This document shows positions 22,637 through 35,091 of a stretch of DNA of 64,000 nucleotides, in pieces. Below the pieces are notes generated by a model. It ran no database searches and was not told the DNA's origin. It saw nothing but the letters and a program-made list of their open reading frames with translations. This stretch comes from Wyeomyia smithii. Lineage: Eukaryota > Arthropoda > Insecta > Diptera > Culicidae. Where the stretch lies: contig NC_073694.1 in NCBI RefSeq assembly GCF_029784165.1, forward strand, positions 27,662,506 to 27,726,505, given 5' to 3'. How positions within the stretch are numbered: position 1 is the stretch's first letter; every line of letters begins with the position of its first letter. Both the position numbers and the translations under genes were made by a program.

Positions 22637-23560
22637 GCTATCTGGGATTACTTTACCATTTTCAGTGTACAATAATTCAGTAGCAACCGCTTTAAATGAA
22701 TCAATAACGCCGCCTGCTACGCCCTTAATATCGATGAAGGAGGTTGTGAGGAAGAAAGTGTAACAATCGTTGTTGACAAAAATTGCGCTTACTTCTGTAT
22801 CTCTACGACTGCGGTGGTAAGGAAGGATTGTGTCATCATGATAAGTGACTAAATCGGACAGTATTGCGCACGAGGTTAACTTATTATGATAACGAAAGAT
22901 AACTGTATTTTTGTTAAACCCCGCGGTTCTATGTGAGCGGTGCGCGCGAAGACCATTTACTATCAAATGCATCCAAATGTTCGAATTATGCTCTCTGCGA
23001 TTGGGCCTTCATCTTATTACATTTAATTAGAATAAAAAAAAAACAAATGTTTGAATGTTTATCTATGATTGATTGCACTTCGGCTGATGCAAAGCTTCCA
23101 ATGACATGTATTGCGTATTCATCCGATAATTCCGATTTTTATCAAAAAAAAAAATGCTTCACCCTTCACCACCTTGTCATCTCCAAATTAACAGTATACA
23201 AATTAGTTCAATTTTTGTTCACGCGCAGCGAAACTCGTGTCCGCTGCATACTGCAAGAGTAAGGTGTTGTGTACTAGTCATTTTTGACTAGTCATACTAT
23301 TATCAAAATACTTAATTCATATCATGGTTATCCCTTACATAACCAATTTCATCATTTGCTTTTTTGGTCCTGTTGTAATAAAATAATATTTTTATCTAAA
23401 CCATATAGATTAGTCTGTTAAAAACACCGCACAAATCTGGCCAAGCCTAAAAAGATAGCAATTGCCATAATATTTCTCTGTGTGTGCGCTTGAAATGTAG
23501 TTCACCCAACCGCCATCATACTCGGAGGGGCGCCACATTTTTGTTGCTCGTATTGTTGGT
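22637..23560. other. Intronic DNA, no gene seen
   Basis: 22,660-22,760 is related to 13,750-13,860 on the other strand. Otherwise nothing recognised. Confidence 0.3.
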
Positions 23561-23592
23561 TGAGTTGGATATCTATGTTTCAATAATCTAAG

Positions 23593-23827
23593 CTCCAAGG
23601 AAAGCTTGGCAGAGCACAAACTAAGCGTTCATGGCGATCCACCGTTCAAGTGTCAGATGTGCGGAAAAGTGTTCTATGCCAGCAGAAATCTGTGGCTACA
23701 TCGAAACGTACACAGTGATCACAGGTCGCATCAATGTACCATATGCGAGCGAAGGTTCGCAAGATTTGCCTCCCTCAAGAAGCGCACTGATGGTGTACAC
23801 TCCATAAAGTTGATCGTGCCAGCATGA
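23593..23827 (+). CDS. Short C2H2 zinc-finger exon or relic (two fingers)
   Basis: Encodes two C2H2 fingers (FKCQMCGKVFYASRNLWLH and HQCTICERRFARFASL..., the second with an extended final spacing) preceded by a finger tail (SLAEHKLSVH) whose CxxC pair is lost. The AG at 23,591-23,592 followed by C-TCC-AAG is a possible acceptor in the same phase 2 as gene A exon 1, giving a 157-aa protein ending at the stop at 23,827. The polypyrimidine tract is weak and the first finger is damaged, so this may be a decaying alternative exon. I regard it as undecided. Confidence 0.4.
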
Positions 23828-24195
23828 TCGAGTATACGTTGATTGCATCTCAGGTGTGTACTAACTGTACTGCGATGCCATTTTGAATACATAAGTCAAC
23901 ATCAAATTATGTAAATATTTTTTCCCAATTACGTTAGGAAATACATCCCTAAAATAGTCGAGACAAACCGATCTGCTGTCTGGTTGGGAAATTTTATATT
24001 CAAATTGTAAACTATGCACTGGAAACTTGCCCAATTAGTGCTCATTAATTTAATATTTTTTCTCTTTAGAGCCGGGAGCTTGTCTTAAGAAAACCCTGCT
24101 GGAAGAGTAGCTTGTAATTTATTGTTCACAAAATGCCTCAAAATCTTCCCATTAAGCGCATTCTCTCTGACGCTTTCTGTTCTGTTCTGTTGCAG

Positions 24196-24678
24196 CAACT
24201 CGGATGGTTTGGAAAAGCGCCATATCGATAATCAGGCTCGGAAAAAGTACGTTTGTGAATTCTGCAACAAGGAATATAGTACCAAAATCAACTTCGAGAA
24301 TCATAGAAGAACTCACACCGGAGAACGACCGTTTGCTTGTGATATCTGTGACAAAACATTCAACACCGTCAGACGTTTGCAGTTCCACAAGGGTACTATT
24401 CACTCGCTAATCCGGAACTTCAAATGTGAAATTTGTGAGCGAAGTTACTTCCTGAAATCAGAGTTATTGCTCCACATGAACAAACACAGCACGGATTGCC
24501 CGTATAAGTGTCCCATTTGCGAAAAAACATTCGCAAGCAATGGTCATCTCGCGGACCATATGGCCAGTCACAGCGATGAGCGACCTTTCCAGTGCGACGT
24601 CTGTGGCGCATCCTTCAAAAGATCGAAAGCGTTGAAAAAGCATAGAAAGACCCACGGACCCGATCCCGCCCTAACAGG
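24196..24678 (+). CDS. Gene A cassette exon: five C2H2 fingers
   Basis: Acceptor TCTGTTGCAG/C and a strong donor ACAGG/GTAAGTG. The exon is 483 bp, phase 2 at both ends, so it can be included or skipped without changing frame. It encodes a short linker and five C2H2 fingers (YVCEFC..., FACDIC..., FKCEIC..., YKCPIC..., FQCDVC...) with TGERPF-type linkers between the first two. It has no start codon of its own in good context and must be spliced to exon 1. The downstream partner is exon 26,722. Inclusion gives a predicted protein of 2,802 aa, skipping 2,641 aa. Confidence 0.8.
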
Positions 24679-24739
24679 GTAAGTGTTCAAAAACTTTCCT
24701 TCTGAGTATGGTTTCTTTAATTTATACCAGATGTCGCCT

Positions 24740-25530
24740 TTCGAGCACAGAATGATCTTTTTGTGGCTTCATTCGATGTTCGTGCGTAATGCAAACGTTA
24801 TCAGTTTGCATTTAAAAAATGTTCGACGACAATCTACTGAAAATGCTTTTTATTCAACGTCTTCCGCTAAAAATGCAACCGGTATTAGCTTGTCATGACT
24901 GCCCCATTAGAAAACTGTCGGAAATGGCGGATAAAATCACGGATACTTCTACTAATCCATTATCCGCAGCAAAAATAGAACAAAGCGAACCAGAGTCCAG
25001 ACACGATAGCAAATTATTAGAGCAAATAGAAACCCTTACAGCGGAAATTTGTTGGCTAAACTTTCCCAGCCACAACCGAGGCAGATTTTTTTACAAAGTG
25101 CAACTTGTGTTGGTACCATCAAAAGTATAGAAACGATGCTCAACAATGTCGTGAACCGTCTAAATGGAATTCAAAAAACTTCCCACTGTCGTCGGCTGAA
25201 GTGGCAGGAGTATCTAAAAGCCACCGAAAAATAATCTTCGATAAAACAAACAATTCTCGCTTCTTATTCGACGTTTCAATTTGCCGGCTTCGAGGAACGA
25301 CCGCGTGGAGGGTGTTTAAACTCAGAAACTGTACGCCGCCAACGGAAGTCGCATTCGAACGTATAGAACGAAATTGCTATCCAAGGATCTTGAATAAGGA
25401 CGTCATGTTACCTGGAACTTCCTGATCGCTGAAGTGACGATACCAATAATTGGAGTCAATTTTTTGGCCCACTGTGGTATTCTCGTTAATCTCAAAAGTC
25501 AAAAACTAATAGAGGGGCTTTCCACATTCC
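24740..25530 (+). mobile_element. Ty3/gypsy gag-protease relic
   Basis: Frames carry LLKMLFIQRLPLKMQPVLA (gag capsid region), LSEMADKI, a CWYH...QQCREP zinc-knuckle remnant, FLFDVS at the protease position (catalytic D-S/T-G lost) and AEVTIPIIGVNFLAHCGIL (protease-RT junction). Frame breaks separate them. Sense orientation in the intron between gene A exons; no LTR seen. Confidence 0.6.
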
Positions 25531-25539
25531 ACGTGGACA

Positions 25540-25770
25540 ACTTTGGGGGGGGGTCGTTTCTTCAATTTCACTTTGAACGCGGTCGAAATTGTCGTAACGC
25601 TCCAAAAGTTTTTGCAGGCGCTCCTGCAACTCACTTGGAAGCAGGTTCCGGCTGATAACGGTACTTACATTTGCATGCTCCCATTTCACGCGCTGGAACA
25701 AAGGTCGCGTCGAATTTGCAACGAGTCCATATCTCATTGGCGATATATCCGGAATCGAAGGTTCATATGT
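25540..25770 (-). mobile_element. Possible BEL/Pao-type gag relic
   Basis: On the - strand, ELQERLQKLLERYDNFDRVQ resembles the coiled gag N-terminus of BEL/Pao elements. No other domain remains, so the class is tentative. Confidence 0.3.
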
Positions 25771-25959
25771 TAATGGAGCAAATTCAAGTGAGACTATCGT
25801 GGGCGTAGAATCCCAAAACATTGAAGAAATACGTTTGCTTTAAATAAAACGGACTGTATATTCAAGGATTAATAAAAAAAACACGTCATGCTTTGTTAAC
25901 TTTCTCTTTTGTATTGAATTCGCTTTGTATTCTTCAATGCTGTAACAAAACTGCTGTTT

Positions 25960-26330
25960 GCCAGCAACTATCTTGAAAACGAAGGATAATCCTTCGATGC
26001 ACTGAGGTGTAAGAATCTACACGAACAACATCGATATTCAAACGCTCCATCCCCTCCAACGATCGCTTCGAGTATTGAGCCGACGCCAGATCCGGCCAGA
26101 ACACCGCGTCTTTCCCCCATCGTACTAAAAATTTCCTCCTTAACCCCCATTCTCGATGATTGTTAGCCACAGCAGCCCCTTCTTGGAGAACTTGGTGTGT
26201 GAAAGAACTTCACCACGGAGCTCTCTTCCTTCGCGGAGGAAGTAAAAAAAAGAAGTGCCCTGCCAGTCGTTGCCAATCACATAGAATTTTTTTTGTATGC
26301 CTGAAGGGCATTGTGCGAAAACCACTGCGA
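25960..26330 (-). mobile_element. Mariner-like transposase relic
   Basis: On the - strand, FSKKGLLWLTIIENGG and, after a shift, DAVFWPDLASAQYSKRSLEG. The block with the second catalytic Asp is intact, but the frame is broken. Same family as the relic at 20,960-21,655. Confidence 0.65.
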
Positions 26331-26721
26331 CAGAAATGTGTATCCCATGTGGCTGGCCCCGATTGCTTTACAATAATGACACGGTGCTCGAAGTCGAAGA
26401 ATTGATGGAGTTGAGCTAGTTGGTTGTAAGCCCGTGCGCCAATTCGGAACTAAATGAATGATGAAACTAGTGACTAGTGATTGGTACTTCTTACTAATGT
26501 ATCAAATAAATGGTCCAGTTCTGACCAAACGATTATTTAGTGTCTGAATAAACCTTTTTTTTTGAAAAATGGTTTTGCAGATCATATCATACAAGAAACT
26601 ATCTTATTTATTATTTCTTTATATGACTCAGTGCTTCACAAGAAAAAGTTTTTTTTCTAAGAATAAAAATACTATAATCGAACTAGCTTTTACACTATCT
26701 GATATTTTTCTTCTATTCCAG

Positions 26722-29700
26722 CAATGCGGACGTTGTGGAATCGAATGCCACTGACGACGATCAGCAAAAATACACCTGCGATATCTGTGGCAAAGGATTC
26801 AGGACTGAAGGCTATCTCTCGGCACACAGGACAACTCACAGCGACGAACAACGATACAAATGTGACTTATGTGGCAAAGTTTTAAAAGATAAGATCAAAC
26901 TTGGCCACCATTTACAGTGCCACATGGAAGCGAAAAATTTCCAATGTGAAAAATGTAACAGAAGCTTCTCCGAGAGAAAACAATTTGACAACCATATGAG
27001 ACATCACATCACGGAACGTCCTCATAAATGTCCCATTTGCGCTAAAGGGTTTGCATTTCCGTATTTACTCAAAAATCATATGAGCGGTCACAGTCTTGAG
27101 CGATCATATAAATGCGATATCTGCGGCTCAGCATACAAACACCTTAGTGCTTTGAACTTTCATAGAAAATTTCACTTCGGGGCACATCCTTATCGATGTG
27201 AACTGTGCGGTAGCCAGTTTGGTACCATAAAAGGCCTTCTGCTTCATAGGAAAATACACTCGCTTGAAGCAGGTTTGAAATGTTGCTACTGTGGAATAAA
27301 TTTTGATACTGAACAGAGCCTCATTGAGCACAAACGGATATCCCACGGAGAAAAGCACGTTTGCAGTATCTGTGGTGAAGAATTCGCTGAAAAGCACAAC
27401 CTCAAGGTTCACCTCGCAAAACATATGCATCTTCGTCATAGCGCTGAGCGGCCGTTCAAGTGCGAAATCTGTGGCAAAGGATTCAGGACTGAAGGTTATC
27501 TCTCGGTACACAGAAAAACTCACACCGACGAACAACGATACAAATGTGACGTATGTGGTAGAGCATTTGCCAATACGATCAAACTTGGCCACCATTTACA
27601 GTGTCACAAGGACGAAAAAAAATTCCAATGTGAAAAATGTGACAGAAGCTTCTCCGAGAGAAAACAATTTGACAACCACATGAGACATCACATCACCGAA
27701 CGTCCTCATAAATGTTCCATTTGCGCTAAAGAGTTTACATTTCCGTATTTACTGAAAATACATATGAGCGGCCACAGCCTTGAAGAAGTATTTAAGTGCG
27801 ATATCTGCGGCTCATCATACAAGTCACTCACTGCATTGAACTTTCATAGAAAATCCCACACGTACCTCGGGGCACATCCTTTTAGATGTGAACTGTGTGG
27901 TTGCCAGTATGGTAGCATGAGAGGCCTTCAACTTCATAGGAAAATACACTCGCTCGAAGCAGGTTTGAAATGTTCCTTCTGTGGGATACATTTTGCTACT
28001 AAACAGAGCCTAACCAGGCACAAACGGACAGTCCATGCTAGTCACGAAGAAAAGCATGTTTGCACTGTCTGTGGTAAAGAATTCGCTAGGAAGCTAAACC
28101 TCAAGGTTCACATGAGACTGCACACCGGGGAGAGACCTTTCGAATGTAACATTTGCAAGAGAACCTTCCACATAAAGGAAAAACTGGTATATCATAACAT
28201 CAAAGAACATGGTATAGAAAGTCCGCACAAATGTTCCGTTTGCAGCAGGGCGTTCCAATCCGGTGCTAATCTCGCACAACATATGCATCGTCACAGCGTC
28301 AAGCGGCCGTTTAAGTGCGAAACTTGTGGAAAAGGATACAGGACTGAAGGTTATCTCTTTGTACACAGGAAAACTCACATCGGTGAGCGGCGATTCAAAG
28401 CTAGCACGGGTCAACTCAACGTCCATTTAGTGGAACACCCCGGGGAACAAGTTTTCCAATGTAAAATATGCGACAAAAGCTTCTCCCAGAAGAAACAATA
28501 TATGAACCACCGAAGGGCACACGACACGGCAAGACCCTATAAATGTTCTGTTTGTGCTAAAGGGTTTCGGTTTTCGTATCTACGCAGAAATCATATGCGC
28601 CGTCATAGCGATGAGTGGCCCTTTCAGTGCGATGTCTGTGGTGGAGGATACAAGACAGAAGGTCGCCTTGCGTTACACAGGAAAACACACACCGAAGAAC
28701 CGAAAGTTTTAAGCAATACGGCTGAGCTTGGTCACCATGAAACGACCCACACGGAAAAGCAAATTTTCCAATGCAAAAAATGTGACAGAAGCTTCCTCCA
28801 TAAGATACAATATTGGAACCACCGGAGAGTACACAAAACGGCACGCCCCCATAAATGTTCTGTTTGCGCTAGAGGATTTCGGTTTTCATATCTGCTCAGA
28901 ATTCATATGCGCCGTCATAACGATGAGTGGTCGTTTCAGTGCGATATCTGTGGTGGAGAATACAAGACAGAGGGTCGTCTTTTGGCCCACAGGAAAACAC
29001 ATACCGATGAACCGAAAGTTTTTAGCAATACGGGTGAGCTTGGCCACCATGAAACGACCCAAACGGAAAAGCAAATTTTCCAATGCAAAGAATGTGACAG
29101 AAGCTTCCTCCAGAAGACACAATATAAGAACCACCGGAGAGCACACAACACGGCACGACCCTATAAATGTTCTGTCTGCGACAAAGGGTTTCAGTTCTCA
29201 TATTTGCTCAGAGATCATATGGGCCGTCATAGCGATGAGTGGCCCTTTCATTGCGATATCTGTGGTGGAGGATACAAGACAGAGGGTCGCCTTTCGGCAC
29301 ACAGGAAAACACACACCGACGAACCGAAAGTTTTTAGCAATACCGGTGAGCTTGGCTACCATGAAACAACCCACACGGAAAAACAAATTTTCCAATGCAA
29401 AGAATGCGACAGAAGCTTCTCCCAGAAAATACAATATTTAAACCACCGGAGAGTACACAACACGGCAAGACCCTATAAATGTTCTGTCTGCGACAAAGGG
29501 TTTCAGTTTTCATATTTGCTCAGAAATCATATGCGCCGTCATAGCGATGAGTGGCCCTTCAAGTGCGATATCTGTGGTAGAGGATACAAGACAGAAGGTC
29601 GCCTTTCTTTTCACAGGAAAACACACACCGACGAACCGAAAGTTTTTAGCAATACGGGTGAGCTTGGCCACCATGAAACGACCCATACGGAAAAGCAAAT

Positions 29701-32700
29701 TTTTCAATGTAAAATATGCGACAAAAACTTCTCCCAGAAGGGACAGTATATGAACCACCAGAGAGCACACAACACCGCACTGCCCTATACATGTTCTGTT
29801 TGTGCTAAAGGGTTTCGGTTCTCGTATCTGCTCAGAAATCATATGCGCCGTCATAGCGATGAGTGGCCCTTCCAGTGCGATGTCTGTGGTGGAGGATACA
29901 AGACAGAAGGTCGCCTTGCGTTACACAAGAAAACACACACCGACGAACCGAAAGTTTTTAGCAATACGGGTGAGCTTGGCCACCATGAAACGACCCATAC
30001 GGAAAAGCAAATTTTTCAATGTAAAATATGCGACAAAAACTTCTCCCAGAAGGGACAGTATATGAACCACCAGAGAGCACACAACACCGCACTACCCTAT
30101 ACATGTTCTGTTTGTGCTAAAGGGTTTCGGTTCTCGTATCTGCTCAGAAATCATATGCGCCGTCATAGCGATGAGTGGCCCTTTCAGTGCGATATCTGTG
30201 GTGGAGGATACAAGACAGAAGGTCGCCTTGCGTTACACAGGAGAACACACACCGACGAACCGAAAGTTTCGAGCAATATGGGTGAGCTTGGTCACCATGA
30301 AACGACCCACACGGAAAAGCAAATTTTCCAATGCAAAGAATGTGACAGAAGCTTCTTCCAGAAGATACAATATAGGAACCACCGGAGAGTACACAACACG
30401 GCACGACCCTATAAATGTTCTATCTGCGACAAAGGGTTTCAGTTCACATATTTGCTCAGAAATCATATGCGCCGCCATAGCGATGATTGGCCGTTCCAGT
30501 GCGATATCTGTGGTGAAGGATACAAGACAGAAGGTCACCTTGCGGTACACAGGAAAACCCACACCGGTGAACTGAATTTTTCTAGCAATACGGTTGAGCT
30601 TGCCGACCATGAAACGACCAACACGAAAACGCAAATTTTCCAATGTAAAGTATGTGACAGGAGCTTCTCCCAGAAGAGACAGTATATGAACCACCAAAGA
30701 GTACACATCACGGCACGACCCTATAAATGTTCTGTCTGTTCCATAGGCTATCAGTTTTCATATTTGCTCAGAAATCATATGCGTCGTCATGGCGATGAGT
30801 CGCCGTTCCAGTGCGATATCTGTGGTGCAGGATACAAGACAGAAGGTCACCTTGTGGTACACAGGAAAACCCACACCAGTGAACCGGAAGTTTTTAGCAA
30901 TACGGTGGAGCTCGCCGACCATGAAACGACTAACACGAAAAAGCAAATTTTTCAATGTTTAATATGCGACAGAAGCTTCGCCCAGAAGAAACAATATATG
31001 AACCACCGAAGAGCACACAACACGGCACGTCCCCATAAATGTTCTGTCTGCGCCAAAGGGTTTCAGTTTTCATGTTTGCTTAGAAATCATATGCGCTGTC
31101 ATAGCAATAAATGGTCGTTTCAGTGCGATATCTGTGGTAAAGGATACAGATCAGAAGATCGCCTTTCGGTACACAGGAAAATCCACACCGGCGAACATAA
31201 GTACACATGCGAAATATGTGGTGAGGTTTTTAGCAATACGGTTAAACTTGGCTACCATCAAACGACCCACATGGAAAAGCAAATTTTCCAGTGTAAAGTA
31301 TGTAACAGAAACTTCTCCCAGAAAATACAATATTTGAACCACCGTAGGGCACACAACACGGCACGCCCCCATAAGTGTTCTGTTTGCGCTAAAGGATTTC
31401 AGTTTTCATATCTGCTCAGAAGTCATATGCGCCGTCATAACGATGATTGGCCGTTTCACTGCGATATTTGTGGTGAAGGATACAAAACAGAAGGTCATCT
31501 TTTGGTACATAGGAAATTACACACCGGCGAACATCACACGGAAAAGCGAATTTTCCAATGCAAAGAATGTGACAAAACCTTCTCCCAGAAGATTCAGTAT
31601 AGGAACCACCGGAGAGTACACAATACGGGACGCCCCCATAAATGTTCTGTCTGTGCCATAGGGTTTAAGTTTTCATATTTGCTCCGAGATCATATGCGTC
31701 GTCATGGCGATGAGTGGCCGTTTCAGTGCGATATCTGTGGTGAAGGATACAAGACAGAAGATTGCTTTACGGCACACAGGAAAACACACACTGGGGAACC
31801 GAAAGTTCTTAGCAATACGGGTAAACCTGTCTGCCGTGAGAAGACCCCCACGGAAAAGCAAATTTTCCAATGTAAAGTATGTAACAAAAGCTTCTCCCAG
31901 AAAATACAATATAGGAACCACCGGAGAGCACACAACAGGGCACGTCCTCATAAATGTTCTGTTTGCGCTAAAGAATTTCAGTTTTCATATCTACTCAGAG
32001 ATCATATGCACCGTCATGACGATGATTGGCCGTTTCACTGTGATATTTGTGGTGAAGGATACAAAACAGAAGGTCACCTTTTGGTACATAAGAAAATACA
32101 CACCGGCGAACATCACACGGGAGAGGAACTTTTCCAATGTAGTGTATGTGACAAAAGCTTCTCCCAGAGGAAACAGTATTTGAACCACCGGAGGGTACAC
32201 ATTACGGCACGACCCCATAAATGCTCCATTTGCGCTAAAGAGTTTAAGTTTTCATATTCGCTCACAGCTCATATGCGCTGTCACGATGATGATCGACCGT
32301 TTAAGTGTGATATCTGCGGTGAAGGATACAAGACAGAAGGTCGCCTTTTGTCACACAGGGATACACACACCGGCAAACATAACCCGGGAAAGCATATTTT
32401 CCAATGTAAAGTATGTGACAGAAGCTTCTCCCAGAAGAGACAATATTTGAACCACCGGAGAGTACACATTACGGCACGACCCCATAAATGCTCCATTTGC
32501 GCTAAAGAGTTTAAGTTTTCATATTTGCTCAGAGTTCATATGCGCTGTCACGATGCTGTTCGACCGTTTAAATGTGATATCTGCGGTGAAAGATACAAAA
32601 CTAAAAGTTGCCTTTCGGTACACAGGAAAGCACACACCGGTGAACATCACACGGGAGAGCAATTTTTCCAATGTAGTGTATGTGACAAAAGCTTCTCCCA

Positions 32701-34408
32701 GAGGAAACAGTTTTCGAACCACCGGAGATCACACATCACGGCACGACCCCATAAGTGTTCTATTTGCGCCAAAGCGTTTCAGTTTTCACACTTGCTCAGA
32801 AATCATATGCGCTGTCACGATGATGATCGACCGTTTAAGTGTGATATCTGCGGCTTGTCATACAAGTTCGCCAATAGTATGGTCGTTCATAGAAATACCC
32901 ACACGATTCTGCAGCTGAAGTCTTTCGAGTGTGACTTGTGCGGTGCGCAGTTTACTCATAAAAATAGCCTTAATGCTCATAGGAATATACACACACTCGA
33001 AGCACGCTTCAACTGTTCCCACTGTGGAATAAATTTTTCCTCTAAACACGACCTAACTAACCACAAACGAATGTCCCATGCTGACGAGCCTCAGCAGGAA
33101 TGTAACGAAGTAAACCAAAAGCAGATTTGCACTGTTTGTGGCAAAGAGGTAGCTAGCCCGCGTAACCTCAAGTTTCACATGAGACTGCACACCGGGGAGC
33201 GGCCATACAAATGTGACCTGTGCAGCAATGCTTTCAACACAAAAGAAAAACTTGTCTACCATATAATCAAAGAACATCACACTGAGGGTCCTCACAAATG
33301 TCCCGTTTGCATGAAAATGTTCAAATTCGCCTCTAATCTTGCAAAACATATGCGCCTTCACAACCTTGAGCGGCCGTTTAAGTGCAACGTTTGTGATTCT
33401 TCCTACAGATCGTCTAATGCGCTAGAAATCCATGCAAAAACGCATATTCCGGTTTTTGAAGAGAAACCGTATCCGTACAAGTGTGGCGTTTGTGACGAAA
33501 TGTTCCAGACGACTACAGAATTATCAACCCACCGCAAGGTGCATGACAACGATGAAGTAGTCTCCTCACTTGAAACAATCCATAGTGTAGACAACGAAGT
33601 GCAACTTGAAACTAGTGACCCACAAACGCACCATCCATACAAGTGTGATGTCTGCAATGAGGTTTATTTTACCGAAGAAATGCTTGAACAACATCAAAAA
33701 TGTCATAAGCTGGAACCGGAGGCGGATACTGCAAACTTACAAAACCACATGTGCGATATTTGCGGCAAAGAATTCTCAGAAAAATCTTCCCTTGGGGTTC
33801 ATATGCAAATTCACACCGCGGAACAACCATTCGAGTGTAACGTGTGTGGCAAATCTTTCAATCTAATTCAAACGTTAAGAGAACATCTTTCGCTTCACGA
33901 GAAAGCGCCGAGCAAGGAGTCCTCCCACGAATGTCTGGATTGCGGTAAAACGTTCATATTCAAATCTAGTCTCAATGCGCACCGAAAAGTCCATATTCCC
34001 AGTTTCGATAGTAAAAATGGGAAACAATCACTCGTCAACAAATGTCAAGTGTGCGGTTCAACCTTCCAAAGCGAGAGCCAGTTATTGATCCACGTGCAAA
34101 CGCATTGCCTAATAGCTGTACACCCGTGTACGACTTGTTGGAAAGAATTCCCAAATCGCAGCAAACTGGAGGAACATATGCAGTCCCACAGCGACGAGCG
34201 TCGATTCGGCTGCGATATCTGCGGCTCGGCCTACAAGTCACTCAGTAGTCTAAAGGCTCACCGTAAAACGCACCTCTCTCTGGTACCAAAGCCCTTCGAG
34301 TGTGATTTGTGTGGTACGCGATTCGTTCATAAAACTTCTGTCAAGCTGCACAAGAAGGCTCACTGCAAGAATCGAACGCGCAACGTTAAGGATTCGATAC
34401 CAGAATAG
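26722..34408 (+). CDS. Gene A terminal exon: about 80 C2H2 zinc fingers in one 7.7-kb exon
   Basis: Acceptor TTCTATTCCAG/C joins phase 2 to SNADVVESN... and runs open for 7,687 bp to the stop at 34,408. I count about 80 intact C2H2 fingers, plus decayed ones lacking the CxxC pair. Fingers 1-8 and 9-16 are a roughly 684-bp duplication (26,771 onward and 27,455 onward). The middle (28,457-31,270) is a 312-bp higher-order repeat of three intact fingers plus one decayed finger. The last dozen fingers are diverged and spaced more irregularly. No other domain is visible. The absence of any stop or frameshift in 7.7 kb of repetitive sequence shows it is under coding selection. Nuclear DNA binding is the expected role; the target is unknown. 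Joined to exon 1, the acidic SUMO-motif tail would form the N-terminus. Confidence 0.9.
28457..31288 (+). repeat. 312-bp higher-order zinc-finger repeat, nine register-perfect units
   Basis: The codon pair beginning each FQCK-type finger occurs at 28,457, 28,769, 29,081, 29,393, 29,705, 30,017, 30,329, 30,641 and 30,953: eight intervals of exactly 312 bp. The next interval, to 31,289, is 336 bp because its fourth finger (YTCEICGEVFSNTVKLGYH) is intact. In the 312-bp units that finger has lost 8 codons including both cysteines. The units starting near 29,640 and 29,952 differ at only about five positions, which indicates recent duplication or conversion. Confidence 0.9.
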
Positions 34409-34470
34409 GAATCAAATGTCTCTTTGAAATTAGATGCCTAGTAAATTTATTTTTTCGATTTCATTTTAGA

Positions 34471-34663
34471 ATTAAATATTAAAATACATTGTCTGAAAAA
34501 TCATGGCTATTTAGAACCATTGGGAAAGAACAAATATTCATTGTTTTCAGTGCACTCAAAAGTGTAAATGAGGTTGTACATGCAGAAACTTTTTCTTTCA
34601 AAAAGCTGAGAAATCTTAATTTTAACATCGTACTGTTTCCTTTAAAGCGACCTGCAAAATAAA
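34471..34663 (+). terminator. Gene A poly(A) signal candidates
   Basis: ATTAAA at 34,471-34,476, about 60 bases after the stop codon, and AATAAA at 34,658-34,663. Either could serve; the sequence does not decide. Confidence 0.45.
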
Positions 34664-34797
34664 CCCTCTAGTGCCCAGTGCCGCCTTTAGACGGTCTTCA
34701 TTCGAACCTCTAAAAAGCTTCAATAAGAACTTGAAAAATGTTTATAAAGCTTCATAGTTGATAGAGGGTTAAGCTGATCTAGTTCTCGAAGGGACTA

Positions 34798-35091
34798 AGG
34801 GCATCCTTAACGGTGCGCTTCTATACCCCGTTTGGCAGCGCTCTCTCATCACTTCACACCGTACCGGTCGCTGCTAAACGCGCTAGAGAAATAGTAGCCG
34901 AGCTTCCGGGAAGCATCGCGCTCTCAAATTTAGCAGCCCGATAACAGCGCTGCTAAAGGTTTATGCTGGATGAAACGTCAAACTGAAACGATAGCAACGA
35001 CCGGTGTGAAAACAGGCGAGTGAACAAAATAGCCGCGCTGTACACAGCCGCCATAACAACTTAAACGGTACCGCACTGTTAAGGATGCCCT
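34798..35091. mobile_element. MITE of about 294 bp with 20-bp terminal inverted repeats
   Basis: Starts AGGGCATCCTTAACGGTGCG and ends CGCACTGTTAAGGATGCCCT, inverted with one mismatch in 20. No matching target duplication could be assigned. Non-coding; rich in GCGCT/AGCGC motifs. Confidence 0.7.

Noticed and set aside
23410..23619. - strand ORF overlapping the two-finger exon
   Set aside because: No domain; the + strand encodes recognisable C2H2 fingers.
27128..34241. Many open frames on the - strand and in other + frames across the giant zinc-finger exon, several over 100 codons
   Set aside because: They recur with the 312-bp repeat period and have no domains; they are shadows of the finger-coding frame.
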